NCBI RefSeq assembly: GCF_019754945.1
Contig: NZ_JAEUWU010000001.1
Coordinates: 620,001-684,000, forward strand
Reading direction: 5' to 3'
Source: Corynebacterium pseudokroppenstedtii
Lineage (GTDB): Bacteria; Actinomycetota; Actinomycetes; Mycobacteriales; Mycobacteriaceae
DNA length: 64,000 bases
The notes under the pieces were generated by a model, which ran no database searches, was not told the origin of the DNA, and saw only the letters and a program-made list of their open reading frames with translations. Positions 25,725 through 34,565 of the stretch are shown piece by piece. Both the position numbers and the translations under genes were made by a program. How positions within the stretch are numbered: position 1 is the stretch's first letter; every line of letters begins with the position of its first letter.

Positions 25725-26087
25725 ATGATGGAAAAGGAACGTTCAACACAGGAAGTCCGTTGTCAGTGGTGCGGGAACCCAGTCGAGTACTCGGGGCGTG
25801 GACGCAAACCTAAATACTGCTCACGATCCTGCCGACAACGAGCCTACGAGCAGCGCCATGAGGGCCGTGGCGTCGGAATATCAGACTCAGACATCGTCTT
25901 GCGGGGCAAGAAAGCACAATACCTCTTCGATTCACTCTTTGAGTTACGCTGCGCTGCAGAGGATATCAACACGGCGGCACAAGAAGGTGCAACGTCAAGT
26001 GAGCTTGCCGCTATGACTGGGGATCTTGTGTCCTTAGCGCGAGATATCGAGTCCATCCGCCTGGGTGTTGAGCAAGCTAATACATAA
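25725..26087 (+). CDS. Small zinc-ribbon protein of unknown function
   Basis: A 120-residue protein. CQWC at residues 13-16 and CSRSC at 32-36 (C-x2-C-x15-C-x3-C), followed by RQRAYEQR, form a treble-clef or zinc-ribbon-like element seen in small actinobacterial proteins. The remaining 80 residues are predicted helical and charged, possibly a dimerisation region. The start could be either of two adjacent ATGs (25725 or 25728) after GGAAG. It lies 18 bases before the YceI-like gene. I do not recognise a named function; binding of nucleic acid or protein through the ribbon is an inference. Confidence 0.75.
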   Translation: MMEKERSTQEVRCQWCGNPVEYSGRGRKPKYCSRSCRQRAYEQRHEGRGVGISDSDIVLRGKKAQYLFDSLFELRCAAEDINTAAQEGATSSELAAMTGDLVSLARDIESIRLGVEQANT

Positions 26088-26105
26088 ATATTTGCGGCTA
26101 GTACC

Positions 26106-26798
26106 ATGGCGCTTATGAAGAAGCCTTGGATCACATTGGTTGTCATAGCAATTGTCACCATTGTCTTAGCATCTGTTGGGCCGGTCGTTTATAAAGCGGC
26201 TACCGACCGGGGGACAAAAACTGAATCGCTCACAGACGGTGATGCCAAGGCAGCAAGCACAGATATCAACGGCAGTTGGAAGATTGTGCGGGGCTCAGGG
26301 AAGAACGCAACGTCTGCCGGATATACGTTCCACGAGATTCTTCCTGGTAAATCCAAGGAAACAAGCGGATCAACGAATAAAGTTGACGGATCATTTACTG
26401 TGTCGGATCAAAAGTTAACAGAAGGATCAGCAACTACTGATCTGACGTCGATTTCCAGTGATGTTGAGAAACGCGATATCAACGTCCGACGAACCATCCT
26501 AAACACCGACGAGTTCCCGAAGGCCGTGTTCACAATCACAGGCCCAGTCGACGTTTCATCGTTGCCAGGCGACGGGCACGCTGATGAAATTACTGTGCCG
26601 GGGACCATGGAAATTCACGGTGTGAAAAAAGACATCGACGTCAAACTAAAAGCACTGCGTACGGGTAAGAAACTGATTGTTTCGAGTACTATTCCGATCA
26701 ATAGGCGCGACTATGACATTGAATCGCCACAATTCGTCGCAGCCAAGATTGACGAAACAGGCGAGATCAATCTGCTGCTGACTATGGAGAAGCAGTAA
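26106..26798 (+). CDS. YceI-family lipocalin-like secreted protein
   Basis: A 230-residue protein with an N-terminal membrane anchor (WITLVVIAIVTIVLASVG) and an extracellular YceI domain from about residue 50. SWKIVRGSGKNATSAGYTFHE, VDGSFTVSDQKL, FPKAVFTIT and TVPGTMEIHGVKKDIDV match the YceI beta-barrel, which binds polyisoprenoid or other amphiphiles in characterised members. The ligand here is unknown. The last base of its stop codon is shared with the start of the next small gene, so the two are coupled. Confidence 0.85.
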   Translation: MALMKKPWITLVVIAIVTIVLASVGPVVYKAATDRGTKTESLTDGDAKAASTDINGSWKIVRGSGKNATSAGYTFHEILPGKSKETSGSTNKVDGSFTVSDQKLTEGSATTDLTSISSDVEKRDINVRRTILNTDEFPKAVFTITGPVDVSSLPGDGHADEITVPGTMEIHGVKKDIDVKLKALRTGKKLIVSSTIPINRRDYDIESPQFVAAKIDETGEINLLLTMEKQ

Positions 26799-26983
26799 TG
26801 AGTGACGAAACACTAATTTGGACACGGTGGCTGCGATTAGCAGTCTTGGCCGTTCTCATCGTGATCGCGCTTATTCAGGAGTTGTGGATCATATTGGTTG
26901 TCTTCGCGGTGTTGTTCGTACTCACCATCGTCCAGCTGCGCCAGGTGTATCGCTCGAAGAATAAGCAGCGGCCCGCTCAATGA
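26798..26983 (+). CDS. Small membrane protein, unknown function
   Basis: A 61-residue protein with two closely spaced hydrophobic segments (LAVLAVLIVIALI and LWIILVVFAVLFVLTIVQL) and a basic tail (YRSKNKQRP), so the C terminus is probably cytoplasmic. The ATG overlaps the yceI-like stop by one base (TAATG), which argues strongly that it is translated. I do not recognise a family; it may assist or anchor the YceI-like protein. Confidence 0.7.
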   Translation: MSDETLIWTRWLRLAVLAVLIVIALIQELWIILVVFAVLFVLTIVQLRQVYRSKNKQRPAQ

Positions 26984-27261
26984 CGATCTCCGAAGTCTTG
27001 ATGTTGCGCGCTTTGGTGATGCGTGGCCGTGCGAGTACGACATCTCGTTACACACGATTATTAAGTCACTGTGACAGAAAGAGCGTTAGGGAGAGTCGTG
27101 AAGGGATATTCGTCGTCGAGGCCGGTTAGGCGCGTATCGTTCACACCCCGCGGTAAAACGCCACTACATATTTAGCCGATAATCTACATTATGTCACTTT
27201 ACGGATACTTCGTTGCCACGGTCCAATACTCCATACTGTAATTGCGAGGAACACTGAAACT

Positions 27262-27756
27262 ATGCGTATCTGGTCGCTACACCCCAGCCTGCTCGACCGT
27301 CGCGGACTCGTTGCGTGCTGGCGGGAAACTCTACTAGCGCAAAAAGTTCTTCGTGAACTCACTAAGGGCTACACGAACCATCCGCAACTGGAAAGGTTTA
27401 AAGCTACCGCCAATCCAGCGTTATCGGTTGCACGATATTTACACGGGCTCGCTGACGAAGCTGACTCTCGTGGCTATAACTTCAACCGCGACCGTATCGC
27501 TTATAACTCAGACGATATAGCCCCGACCGCGGAAACTCAGAATTCAATACCTGTAACAACAGGCCAGCTCTGCTACGAACTTCGTTTTCTCGGTACAAAG
27601 GTGGCCAGACGAGATCCCGAGTGGTTGTCGTCCACTCTCAACAGTTATCTCCAGCCCACTGACAGTGACGAAAATCTAGCCATTCCCCCAGCTCATCCGC
27701 TATTCACTGTTATTGAAGGCCCCATCGAATCATGGGAAAAGGTTAAAGATATCTGA
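27262..27756 (+). CDS. T4 endonuclease V-like (pyrimidine dimer glycosylase family) protein
   Basis: A 164-residue protein that resembles the Pyr_excise family. MRIWSLHPSLLDRRGLVACW with the following RETLL, GYTNHPQLERF and YLHGLADEADSRGYNF align with the T4 enzyme, including the catalytic Glu in the xxYRE/CWRE position (residue 22). T4 endonuclease V uses Thr2 as the imine-forming nucleophile after Met removal. Here residue 2 is Arg, so lyase chemistry may differ or be absent. The ATG follows GAGGA at about 10 bases. The 278-bp gap upstream holds no gene I can support. Confidence 0.72.
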   Translation: MRIWSLHPSLLDRRGLVACWRETLLAQKVLRELTKGYTNHPQLERFKATANPALSVARYLHGLADEADSRGYNFNRDRIAYNSDDIAPTAETQNSIPVTTGQLCYELRFLGTKVARRDPEWLSSTLNSYLQPTDSDENLAIPPAHPLFTVIEGPIESWEKVKDI

Positions 27757-27777
27757 CCTACAAAACTAGGTATTTTT
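27756..27777 (+). terminator. Weak candidate terminator
   Basis: ACCTA (27756-27760) and TAGGT (27767-27771) form a short stem starting at the stop codon of the endonuclease V-like gene, followed by ATTTTT. The stem is only five pairs. Confidence 0.35.
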
Positions 27778-27838
27778 ACCTTTAGCCTGGTGCCCTCTGG
27801 TTCGCCGTCGTCCGGTGGCCGGGCCTAGACCCGTCCTG

Positions 27839-27844
27839 TACCCT
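27839..27844 (+). promoter_or_regulatory. Candidate -10 for a leaderless ABC transporter transcript
   Basis: TACCCT ends 6 bases before the ATG at 27851. There is no ribosome-binding site, so transcription may begin at the start codon. Confidence 0.35.
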
Positions 27845-27850
27845 GGCGAC

Positions 27851-28735
27851 ATGATCAGCGTCCGAGGGCTCAATAAGAGTTTTGGCGGCAAGCGCGCCCT
27901 CCACGATTTATCGTTTGATATTAAGCCTGGACTAATGACAGGCTTCGTGGGTGGCAACGGTGCTGGCAAGACCACCACTATGCGCATCCTGCTTGGCGTA
28001 CTCTCCCACGATTCAGGTGAGATTCTCGTGGATGGAGAACCCATCACCAGCGATTACCGTGCGGGCATCGGTTACATGCCCGAGGAACGCGGCCTCTACC
28101 CAAAAATGCCAGTGATCGACCAGCTCGTGTATCTTGCTCGTCTACATGGATCCTCCGCAAGGGGTGCGAAGGCCCGAGCAATGAACCTGCTAGAACGCTT
28201 GGACCTCGACCACCGTGCCAAGGACAAGCTCGAAGAGCTTTCTCTCGGTAATCAGCAGCGCGCCCAGGTAGCTGCCGCTTTAGTACACGAGCCCAGCGCT
28301 CTTGTCCTAGACGAACCATTTTCCGGCCTGGACCCGCACGCGGTGGACATCACTCTGCAGGTATTGCAGGAGACTGCCGACACCGGTATTCCCGTCCTGT
28401 TCTCCTCCCACCAGCTGGACGTAGTGGAACGGCTCTGCGATGTGCTCATCATTCTCGCCGACGGCCGCGTGGTGGCTAGCGGCACCCGCGATCAGCTCAT
28501 CGAGCAACACACCGAGGCCGAGTGGGAGCTCGTCACCACCACGGACACCGACTGGGTTCGCTCCGTACCCGGCGCGGACATGACCAGTGCCGACGAGGGG
28601 CAGGTCCGATTCCACGCCGACTCGGTGGACGTCGCCAACAAGGTTCTCCGAGAGGCCACCTCCCGCGGCCCCATCCACAGTTTCGGCCCCGTCCGCCATT
28701 CCCTGCATGAGATTTTCACGGAGGTCACCCGATGA
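27851..28735 (+). CDS. ABC transporter ATP-binding protein (ABC-2/Nat type)
   Basis: A 294-residue ATPase. Walker A is GGNGAGKTT, the ABC signature is LSLGNQQRAQ and Walker B is ALVLDEPFSGLD, followed by the switch His in SSHQLD. A C-terminal domain of about 90 residues, typical of NatA/DrrA-like exporters, follows. I start it at ATG 27851, where MISVRGLNKSFGG begins the fold; the in-frame GTG at 27815 would add 12 unsupported residues. It overlaps the permease gene by ATGA. The substrate is unknown; family members export antibiotics, sodium or other cations, or lipids. Confidence 0.9.
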   Translation: MISVRGLNKSFGGKRALHDLSFDIKPGLMTGFVGGNGAGKTTTMRILLGVLSHDSGEILVDGEPITSDYRAGIGYMPEERGLYPKMPVIDQLVYLARLHGSSARGAKARAMNLLERLDLDHRAKDKLEELSLGNQQRAQVAAALVHEPSALVLDEPFSGLDPHAVDITLQVLQETADTGIPVLFSSHQLDVVERLCDVLIILADGRVVASGTRDQLIEQHTEAEWELVTTTDTDWVRSVPGADMTSADEGQVRFHADSVDVANKVLREATSRGPIHSFGPVRHSLHEIFTEVTR

Positions 28736-29898
28736 ACGTCCCAGCTCAGACTGACTCTTCCCCCGCCGATGAGAATGGTCATCTCACCTCCGGCAGTGCC
28801 GAACGTACGTCGTTCTGGACTGCCGTTGGCCTTGTGGCCGGCCGTGAGATGAAAGTCAAGATGATGTCCAAAGCGTTCGTAGTGACCACGGTGATCGTGC
28901 TCGGCCTGCTCATGCTGTGCGTACTCTTGGCTCCGCGCCTGGGAGATCTCTTCGATGGCGACGGGAAGAAGGTGGCCGTGACTGCCGAAACTTCCCAGGT
29001 GGTACAAGGCCTTGGCGACTCCTCCAAACCTCAGGTCGTAGATTCCACGGAAGCCGCAAAGGATGCCGTACGTAACGGCGACGCGGACGCCGCGGTGATC
29101 ACGGATAAGGCATCCCCTGCCGGCATCACCATCGTCGGGCTGGATTCCACGCCGGAGAATATGGTCCAGGCTCTGTCAGTATCTCCACATGTAGAGTTGT
29201 TGGATCCGGACGCTCCTAACCCGGGGGTACGATATCTCATCGCCCTCGGGTTCGGAATCGCGTTCTTTATGATCGCTATCATCTACGGCCAACAGATCGC
29301 AGTCTCAGTGATCGAGGAAAAACAGTCTCGCATCGTAGAGATTCTTCTCGCGGCAATCCCGGCGAAGGCCCTGATGACCGGCAAAGTCATCGGTAACTCC
29401 GTGATGGCTTTCTTGCAAGTGGTGCTGATCGCCGGTGTTCTCCTGCTGGGTATGCGGTTCAACGACTCTGTTCTGCCACTCGATGGTCTCAGAGCACCGA
29501 TCCTATGGTTCGTGGTGTTATTCGCGATCGGGTTCGTGATGGTCGCTTCCCTGTACGCCGCGGCCGCCTCTCTCGTTTCTCGTCAGGAGGACATCGGTTC
29601 GACGTCGATGCCCGTGATGATGCTGATTATGATCCCGTATTTCGCGGTGATCTTCTTCAATGACAACCCAGAGGCACTGCAGATCATGGCGCTTATCCCC
29701 TTCTCTGCCCCCGTGGCAACGCCACTACGCGTGTTCTTGGGCCAGGGTACGATCTGGGATCATCTGCTCTCCCTCGGTATCCTGCTTGTGACGACCGCAC
29801 TGGCGATCTGGTTCGCGTCGGCTATCTATGAGCCCTCGATCCTTCGTACAGGGCAGGCTATTAAGTGGTCCCAGGCCCTGCGTGCGCGGAATGAGTAA
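28732..29898 (+). CDS. ABC-2 type transporter permease
   Basis: A 388-residue membrane protein. One N-terminal helix is followed by an extracytoplasmic domain of about 110 residues (containing AVITDKASPAGITIVGLDST) and then five or six C-terminal helices. The EEKQSRIVEILLAAIPAKALMTGKVIG segment is the conserved ABC-2 membrane 3/NatB coupling region. It pairs with the ATPase immediately upstream, whose stop it overlaps. The exporter's substrate cannot be read from sequence. Confidence 0.9.
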   Translation: MNVPAQTDSSPADENGHLTSGSAERTSFWTAVGLVAGREMKVKMMSKAFVVTTVIVLGLLMLCVLLAPRLGDLFDGDGKKVAVTAETSQVVQGLGDSSKPQVVDSTEAAKDAVRNGDADAAVITDKASPAGITIVGLDSTPENMVQALSVSPHVELLDPDAPNPGVRYLIALGFGIAFFMIAIIYGQQIAVSVIEEKQSRIVEILLAAIPAKALMTGKVIGNSVMAFLQVVLIAGVLLLGMRFNDSVLPLDGLRAPILWFVVLFAIGFVMVASLYAAAASLVSRQEDIGSTSMPVMMLIMIPYFAVIFFNDNPEALQIMALIPFSAPVATPLRVFLGQGTIWDHLLSLGILLVTTALAIWFASAIYEPSILRTGQAIKWSQALRARNE

Positions 29899-29919
29899 AA
29901 GAGACTCACCTCTAAACTG

Positions 29920-30615
29920 CTATCCCTCAGTGGCGGCAAGCGCCTCATGTGACGAGGCAGCGCACGATTCCCCTTCCCACGCTTCCTTTCCCTCATGAAG
30001 AGCAAGAGCAGCCACGACCAATGCAGCTACAGGATCGGCCCACCACCATCCGAAGAGCCAATCCATAAGCAATCCGACCAGCACAGTCACTGACAAGTAC
30101 GCGCACACCAAAGTTTGTTTAGAGTCAGCCACCGCGCTCGAGGAACCTAAGGCCCGGCCTGCGTCTCTTTCAAGGAATGACACCAAGGGCATGATGATGA
30201 CACTTGCTATCACCATGCCTAATCCGACAGCACTGTGATCAGGTTCCCGATGATTCACCAAAGTGATCACTGCCTCCACAGCGACGTACGCGGCCAGTAA
30301 GAAGAACAACCATGCGATCAACCGCAGCGTGGGTTTCTCCCACCGCTCAGGGTCTCGTCGGCTATATTGCCACGCGATTGCTACTGCAGAGGCAACTTCA
30401 ATCGTCGAATCGAGACCGAAACTCACCAACGCGCCCGAGGAGGCAAGCCGTCCCGCGCTCACTGTTACCACAGCTTCGACTATGTTGTATGCAATCGTAA
30501 ACGCGACTATAAAACGAATACGACGTTGTAACTGGTGAACACGGCGGGAACTACCTATTTCATTCACAGCTTTATTGTGCGCTCCTCGGCCGGAAACGAC
30601 ACATCCGCACCCCAC
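29920..30615 (-). CDS. CDF-like cation transporter, short atypical form
   Basis: A 231-residue protein of six membrane helices related to cation diffusion facilitators but lacking their C-terminal cytoplasmic metal-sensing domain. TM2 has LVSFGLDSTIEVAS and TM5 has AVADSKQTLVCAYLS, where classical CDF proteins carry the H/DxxxD zinc site. Here the TM5 His and Asp are replaced by Gln and Cys. WWWADPVAALVVAA in TM6 is typical. It probably moves a divalent metal, but specificity is open. The tail EGKEAWEGESC is Cys-containing. It lies 13 bases downstream of sulP and may share its transcript. Confidence 0.75.
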   Translation of the reverse strand: MGCGCVVSGRGAHNKAVNEIGSSRRVHQLQRRIRFIVAFTIAYNIVEAVVTVSAGRLASSGALVSFGLDSTIEVASAVAIAWQYSRRDPERWEKPTLRLIAWLFFLLAAYVAVEAVITLVNHREPDHSAVGLGMVIASVIIMPLVSFLERDAGRALGSSSAVADSKQTLVCAYLSVTVLVGLLMDWLFGWWWADPVAALVVAALALHEGKEAWEGESCAASSHEALAATEG

Positions 30616-30628
30616 CTGCCTGCGATGA

Positions 30629-32185
30629 TTACTCTTCAGCGATCGCCAGTGAGGACAATCGACGCAGACGCTCTAAGCTGGCGCCCGTTGCTCCAACGAC
30701 GTGAACATGTTTACCGCGCTGACGGTACTTGTAGGCGATGGATTCCAAAGCAGATACGGCGGAAGAATCCCACACTTCGGCCTCGGAGACATCGATTTCA
30801 ATAATTTTCGCAGGGTCAGTGTAATTAAAGCTGAACACCACGTCGTTACTCGACGCAAAAAACAACTGTCCCCGAACTCGATATCGACTGGTGTCGGAGG
30901 AATTGTCCACCTGCTCCACGGTCACCATATGGGCAACGCGACGAACAAACATCACACTGGCACCCACTACCCCGCACACGACTCCGACAGCTAGGTTGTT
31001 GGTAACCACTGTCGCGATAATCGTCACACCCATCACCGCCGTCTCACTCAGCGGCATCCTCCTGAGCGTTCTCGGATCGACCGAGTGCCAGTCCATCGTC
31101 GAAAAGGCGACGACGAACATCACAGCGACCAATGCCGCCATCGGAATCTGTCCGACGATCTCCCCGAGTGAAACCACAAGCACGAGAAGAAATATGCCAG
31201 CCAGAAGGGTCGAGAAGCGCGTACGAGCCTGGGCATGCCGCACATTGATCATCGTCTGCCCGATCATCGCACAGCCACCCTGACCTCCGACAAAGGCACT
31301 AGCGACATTCGAGATCCCCAGTCCCCATGACTCCCTCGTTTTATCAGAGTGTTGGTCTGTGATGTCATCAACAAGTTTCGCGGTAAGCAACGACTCGATC
31401 AGCCCAACGATGGCAGCGCCCAGGGCATACGGCGCGATAACCCCGAAATGGCGAAAGCCGAACATCACATCCGGAATGATCAACGACGGGACCCCATGGG
31501 GCAGTTCTCCCTGATCACGGACGGTGGGAACGTCGATATGCCCCAGAATGGCCAACGCTGTTACCACCACAATGGCCACCAAGGGACCTGGAATGACTCT
31601 GTTCACGCGCGGCCAGATAACCATAATGGCAAGGCTTATGGCAACCAGCACGTAGACCATCCCCGGCACATGAATGACATGCTGGAGTTGAGCGAGAAAA
31701 ATGAGGATAGCCAGGGCATTCACGAACCCGTTCATCACGCTTCGCGGAATAAAGCGCATTAAATTGGCGACGCCGCCGAGCCCCAGAGCAATCTGAATCA
31801 TCCCCGCCAACAACACCGCGGGGACCAGATACTCCACTCCGTGGTTTTTCACCAGCGGGGCCACGACTAATGCCACTGATCCTGCCGCCGCAGTGACCAT
31901 CGCGGGCCTGCCGCCGGTAAAAGCGATCGCCACACACATGACGAAGGATGTGAATAAGCCAACTCGCGGATCAACACCCTCAACGATCGAGAAAGAAATC
32001 ACTTCTGGGATAAGAGCGAGTGAGGTCACCAGCCCGCCGAAGATCTCCGTACGGAACCGATCCCATGAGGACAAAGCCGACCGGAAAGAACCGATCGTCA
32101 CTGGATGGTCGGTAATAGCATCCTTCACACTATTTCCGAGCAAATGTTTCAATCCGCTCTGGACTTCCTGCCACGATGAGTGCAT
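30629..32185 (-). CDS. SulP/SLC26-family anion transporter with STAS domain
   Basis: About 518 residues. The N-terminal transmembrane part has GGLVTSLALIPEVISFSIVE (the SulP signature region). A C-terminal STAS domain contains KIIEIDVSEAEVWDSSAVSA. Known members carry sulfate, bicarbonate or dicarboxylates; the STAS domain regulates them. The start is uncertain. ATG 32185 overlaps trkA by 56 bases. GTG 32128 would begin just after the trkA stop. An ATG at 32236 would overlap more deeply. Immediate linkage to a potassium-uptake pair suggests bicarbonate or sulfate uptake coordinated with ion homeostasis, which is inference. Confidence 0.88.
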   Translation of the reverse strand: MHSSWQEVQSGLKHLLGNSVKDAITDHPVTIGSFRSALSSWDRFRTEIFGGLVTSLALIPEVISFSIVEGVDPRVGLFTSFVMCVAIAFTGGRPAMVTAAAGSVALVVAPLVKNHGVEYLVPAVLLAGMIQIALGLGGVANLMRFIPRSVMNGFVNALAILIFLAQLQHVIHVPGMVYVLVAISLAIMVIWPRVNRVIPGPLVAIVVVTALAILGHIDVPTVRDQGELPHGVPSLIIPDVMFGFRHFGVIAPYALGAAIVGLIESLLTAKLVDDITDQHSDKTRESWGLGISNVASAFVGGQGGCAMIGQTMINVRHAQARTRFSTLLAGIFLLVLVVSLGEIVGQIPMAALVAVMFVVAFSTMDWHSVDPRTLRRMPLSETAVMGVTIIATVVTNNLAVGVVCGVVGASVMFVRRVAHMVTVEQVDNSSDTSRYRVRGQLFFASSNDVVFSFNYTDPAKIIEIDVSEAEVWDSSAVSALESIAYKYRQRGKHVHVVGATGASLERLRRLSSLAIAEE

Positions 32186-32816
32186 CCGTAGATTCAAAAT
32201 CACGACCATCAGTCGCCGGAACCCACTGGCCACCATCGCTCCGAACTGAGACGACGTGCACTTTGTAATCCTCCCACAAGCGACGGTTGTCCAATGGATC
32301 GCGAAGAAGCACTTTATTCGGCTTCGTCATAATCATGCTATAGCCCTTGTCGAACTGGACGAATTCCTGAATATGGCCCCCTAACATGTGCGCTACCCGA
32401 CGGCCGGTATCGGCCTCTGGGCGGACCACGTGGTGAACTCCCAATTGAGTCAAAATTCGTCCATGGGCCTTAGAATCCGCTTTGGCCCACACATCCTTAA
32501 CCCCTAGTTCCATCAGATTCGATGCGGTCAAGATTGAGGCCTCAAGATTAGATCCAATCGCAACAACAGCTCGGCCAACCTGATCAACACCCAACTGACG
32601 AAGGGCCTCAATATCAGTAGCGTCAGCGACGGCAGTATTCGTGACGATATCGGCCGCGTTCTGGACCATCCGCTGCCTACTGTCTATTCCCATCACTTCG
32701 ACACCGTGGTCCGTCAGTTCCCTAGCCATTGCAGAGCCGAAGCGGCCTAAGCCAACAATAACTACCGGCGCCAGATTCATCCTTGGACGGGTTGTTGATG
32801 AAATGAAATGCACCAT
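32130..32816 (-). CDS. trkA: TrkA/KtrA-type potassium channel regulator (RCK)
   Basis: A 228-residue cytoplasmic gating subunit. VVIVGLGRFGSAMARELTD is the Rossmann GxGxxG nucleotide-binding start, with Asp in GIDSR ending the second strand. The C-terminal 70 residues form an RCK-C domain. It binds ADP/ATP or NAD(H) and controls the TrkH/KtrB pore encoded about 100 bases upstream. The ATG is at 32816. There is one gene copy only, as in Ktr systems. The 101-bp gap to trkH holds no clear promoter. Confidence 0.92.
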   Translation of the reverse strand: MVHFISSTTRPRMNLAPVVIVGLGRFGSAMARELTDHGVEVMGIDSRQRMVQNAADIVTNTAVADATDIEALRQLGVDQVGRAVVAIGSNLEASILTASNLMELGVKDVWAKADSKAHGRILTQLGVHHVVRPEADTGRRVAHMLGGHIQEFVQFDKGYSMIMTKPNKVLLRDPLDNRRLWEDYKVHVVSVRSDGGQWVPATDGRDFESTDALIVAGSPERIETFARK

Positions 32817-32917
32817 CGGGATTGTCCTCCCCTAGTTGCGATTTTACTAATCCTGACGCGGGTGGACGACGCTATTCCACCTCACCAGGACTTTAAAAAC
32901 TACTCTCGTCCCAGCGT

Positions 32918-34303
32918 CTAGCCAATGAACGGCCGTTCTTCCGGATAGGAAAAGCGCCGCGCTTTATCCCGACCGGCTAGCGCAGTCACCAAGGTGATCG
33001 GACCAATGCGCCCCAGATACATAATAAAGCACAAAATAATTTGCGACGAGCCCTGCAACGATGGCGTGATACCGGTCGTCAAACCGACAGTGCCGAATGC
33101 TGAGGTGACTTCAAACAGAATTTGGGAACCAGTGAACTTGTTTTCGATCAACATCAACGAGATGACACCGACCGCGACCAACATGATTCCCAACGCGAAT
33201 ACTGTCATCGCCTGCCGGACAACCGAATAGGAGATTTTTCGGTGGCCAATGACGGTGTCGGTCTCGCCACGGAATTCTGCAATCATCGCTGCCACGAGAA
33301 CAAGAAGCGTTGAAATTTTAATGCCACCCGCGGTTCCTGCCGAACCACCACCGATGAACATAAAAATATCAGTGATAAAAAGTGTCGACGGATGAAACTG
33401 CCCGTAATCTACTGAGTTAAAACCTGCGGTACGGGGGGTTACGGATTGGAAAAAAGCGGTGAGAATTTTTTCACCGATCGGCATTCCAGCCATGGCTTTG
33501 TTCCACTCCAGGACACCAATCACAAACCAGCCGCCTAGAACCAAAACGGCTGTTCCAATTAGAGCTAGACGGGAAGTCACACTGAGATGGCCTAGTCGCT
33601 TATCTCTGCTTGACCAGTTCCAGCCTCGTAACACACGAATCCTCAGCCTCGTGACGAGTTCGCGGAGGACCGGGAAGCCCAATCCGCCAATGATGATGGC
33701 ACCAGCCAGAGGAAGGAGGATCCACGCATCCGCGGCATACGGAACGAGATTATTTTTTCGAAGGCCAAAGCCCGCGTTGTTAAATGATGAAATTGCATGG
33801 AAGAGGCCTTCCCCCATCGCGCGATCAACCGACATTCCGTACTTATTGGCAAATCGCGATGCCAACATCAGACTCACAACGCCTTCTACCAAGGCTGTGA
33901 AACCAAGAGTCGCAATGAGAGTGGACTTCACGTCACCAATGGATAATGTGCGCCCTTCCGCAGCAGCATTCATCCGCAGTCGTAGACCGAACCGGCCCGT
34001 GAGAATCATCCCGGCTAGAGACGTCAAGCTCATGATTCCCAGACCACTCAGCTGAATGAGGGTGGCAATTATTATCTTGCCCGTAATGCTCCAATGACCT
34101 CCCGTGTCCACGACGGTCAGACCCGTCAGCGAGACCGCCGACGTCGACGTAAAAATTGCTGTTAATGGGTCCGTCACCGTGTGCGTAGCACTGGAAAACG
34201 GCATCATCAGCGCTAGAGCGCCGATCACGATGAGCCCAAAGAACCCGATGGACACTAACTGTGTCGGATTAAGGGAGCGCCCACCTATCCTTCTCTTTGC
34301 CAC
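32918..34303 (-). CDS. trkH: TrkH/KtrB-family potassium uptake pore
   Basis: A 461-residue membrane protein with four repeated membrane-pore-membrane units. The four filter loops are visible: STSAVSLTGLTVVDTG, ISSFNNAGFGL, SVTPRTAGFNSVD and TSAFGTVGLTTG. Each holds the conserved Gly that lines the filter. It imports K+ together with the TrkA protein encoded downstream. It starts at GTG 34303 with no ribosome-binding site. TACTAT lies eight bases upstream, so translation may be leaderless. Confidence 0.94.
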   Translation of the reverse strand: MAKRRIGGRSLNPTQLVSIGFFGLIVIGALALMMPFSSATHTVTDPLTAIFTSTSAVSLTGLTVVDTGGHWSITGKIIIATLIQLSGLGIMSLTSLAGMILTGRFGLRLRMNAAAEGRTLSIGDVKSTLIATLGFTALVEGVVSLMLASRFANKYGMSVDRAMGEGLFHAISSFNNAGFGLRKNNLVPYAADAWILLPLAGAIIIGGLGFPVLRELVTRLRIRVLRGWNWSSRDKRLGHLSVTSRLALIGTAVLVLGGWFVIGVLEWNKAMAGMPIGEKILTAFFQSVTPRTAGFNSVDYGQFHPSTLFITDIFMFIGGGSAGTAGGIKISTLLVLVAAMIAEFRGETDTVIGHRKISYSVVRQAMTVFALGIMLVAVGVISLMLIENKFTGSQILFEVTSAFGTVGLTTGITPSLQGSSQIILCFIMYLGRIGPITLVTALAGRDKARRFSYPEERPFIG

Positions 34304-34311
34304 GAGAGGGA

Positions 34312-34317
34312 ATAGTA
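34312..34317 (-). promoter_or_regulatory. Candidate -10 for a leaderless trkH transcript
   Basis: On the minus strand TACTAT ends eight bases before the GTG start of trkH, at a distance that would place the transcript start at the GTG. No ribosome-binding sequence lies between. Confidence 0.45.
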
Positions 34318-34565
34318 GGCCTGCATGCCGCTAGGTGCTAGTCGGATCCACAAAGCCCTAGCAGATAATTCCATTATATGAGACTTGTTTTTCATATTTC
34401 GGGAAAGTATTCTATGCCTACTTGACGTGCCTAGATGGCGCCACCCCTGCCTACTAGTCATCCAAGGTCCTATAGCCAACCTCTTTGCTATATCAGTCAT
34501 CTGCCCATAAATACGTGAAGCATGTACATACCTAAAGCGTGTATTGAGTAATAAGGACTATTCGC

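Noticed and set aside
27001..27129. Small open frame of 42 codons in the gap before the endonuclease V-like gene
   Set aside because: There is no convincing ribosome-binding site and no recognisable domain, so chance is as likely.
34285..34500. Leftward frame in the trkH-MHS transporter gap
   Set aside because: It overlaps the trkH start out of frame and has no ribosome-binding site.
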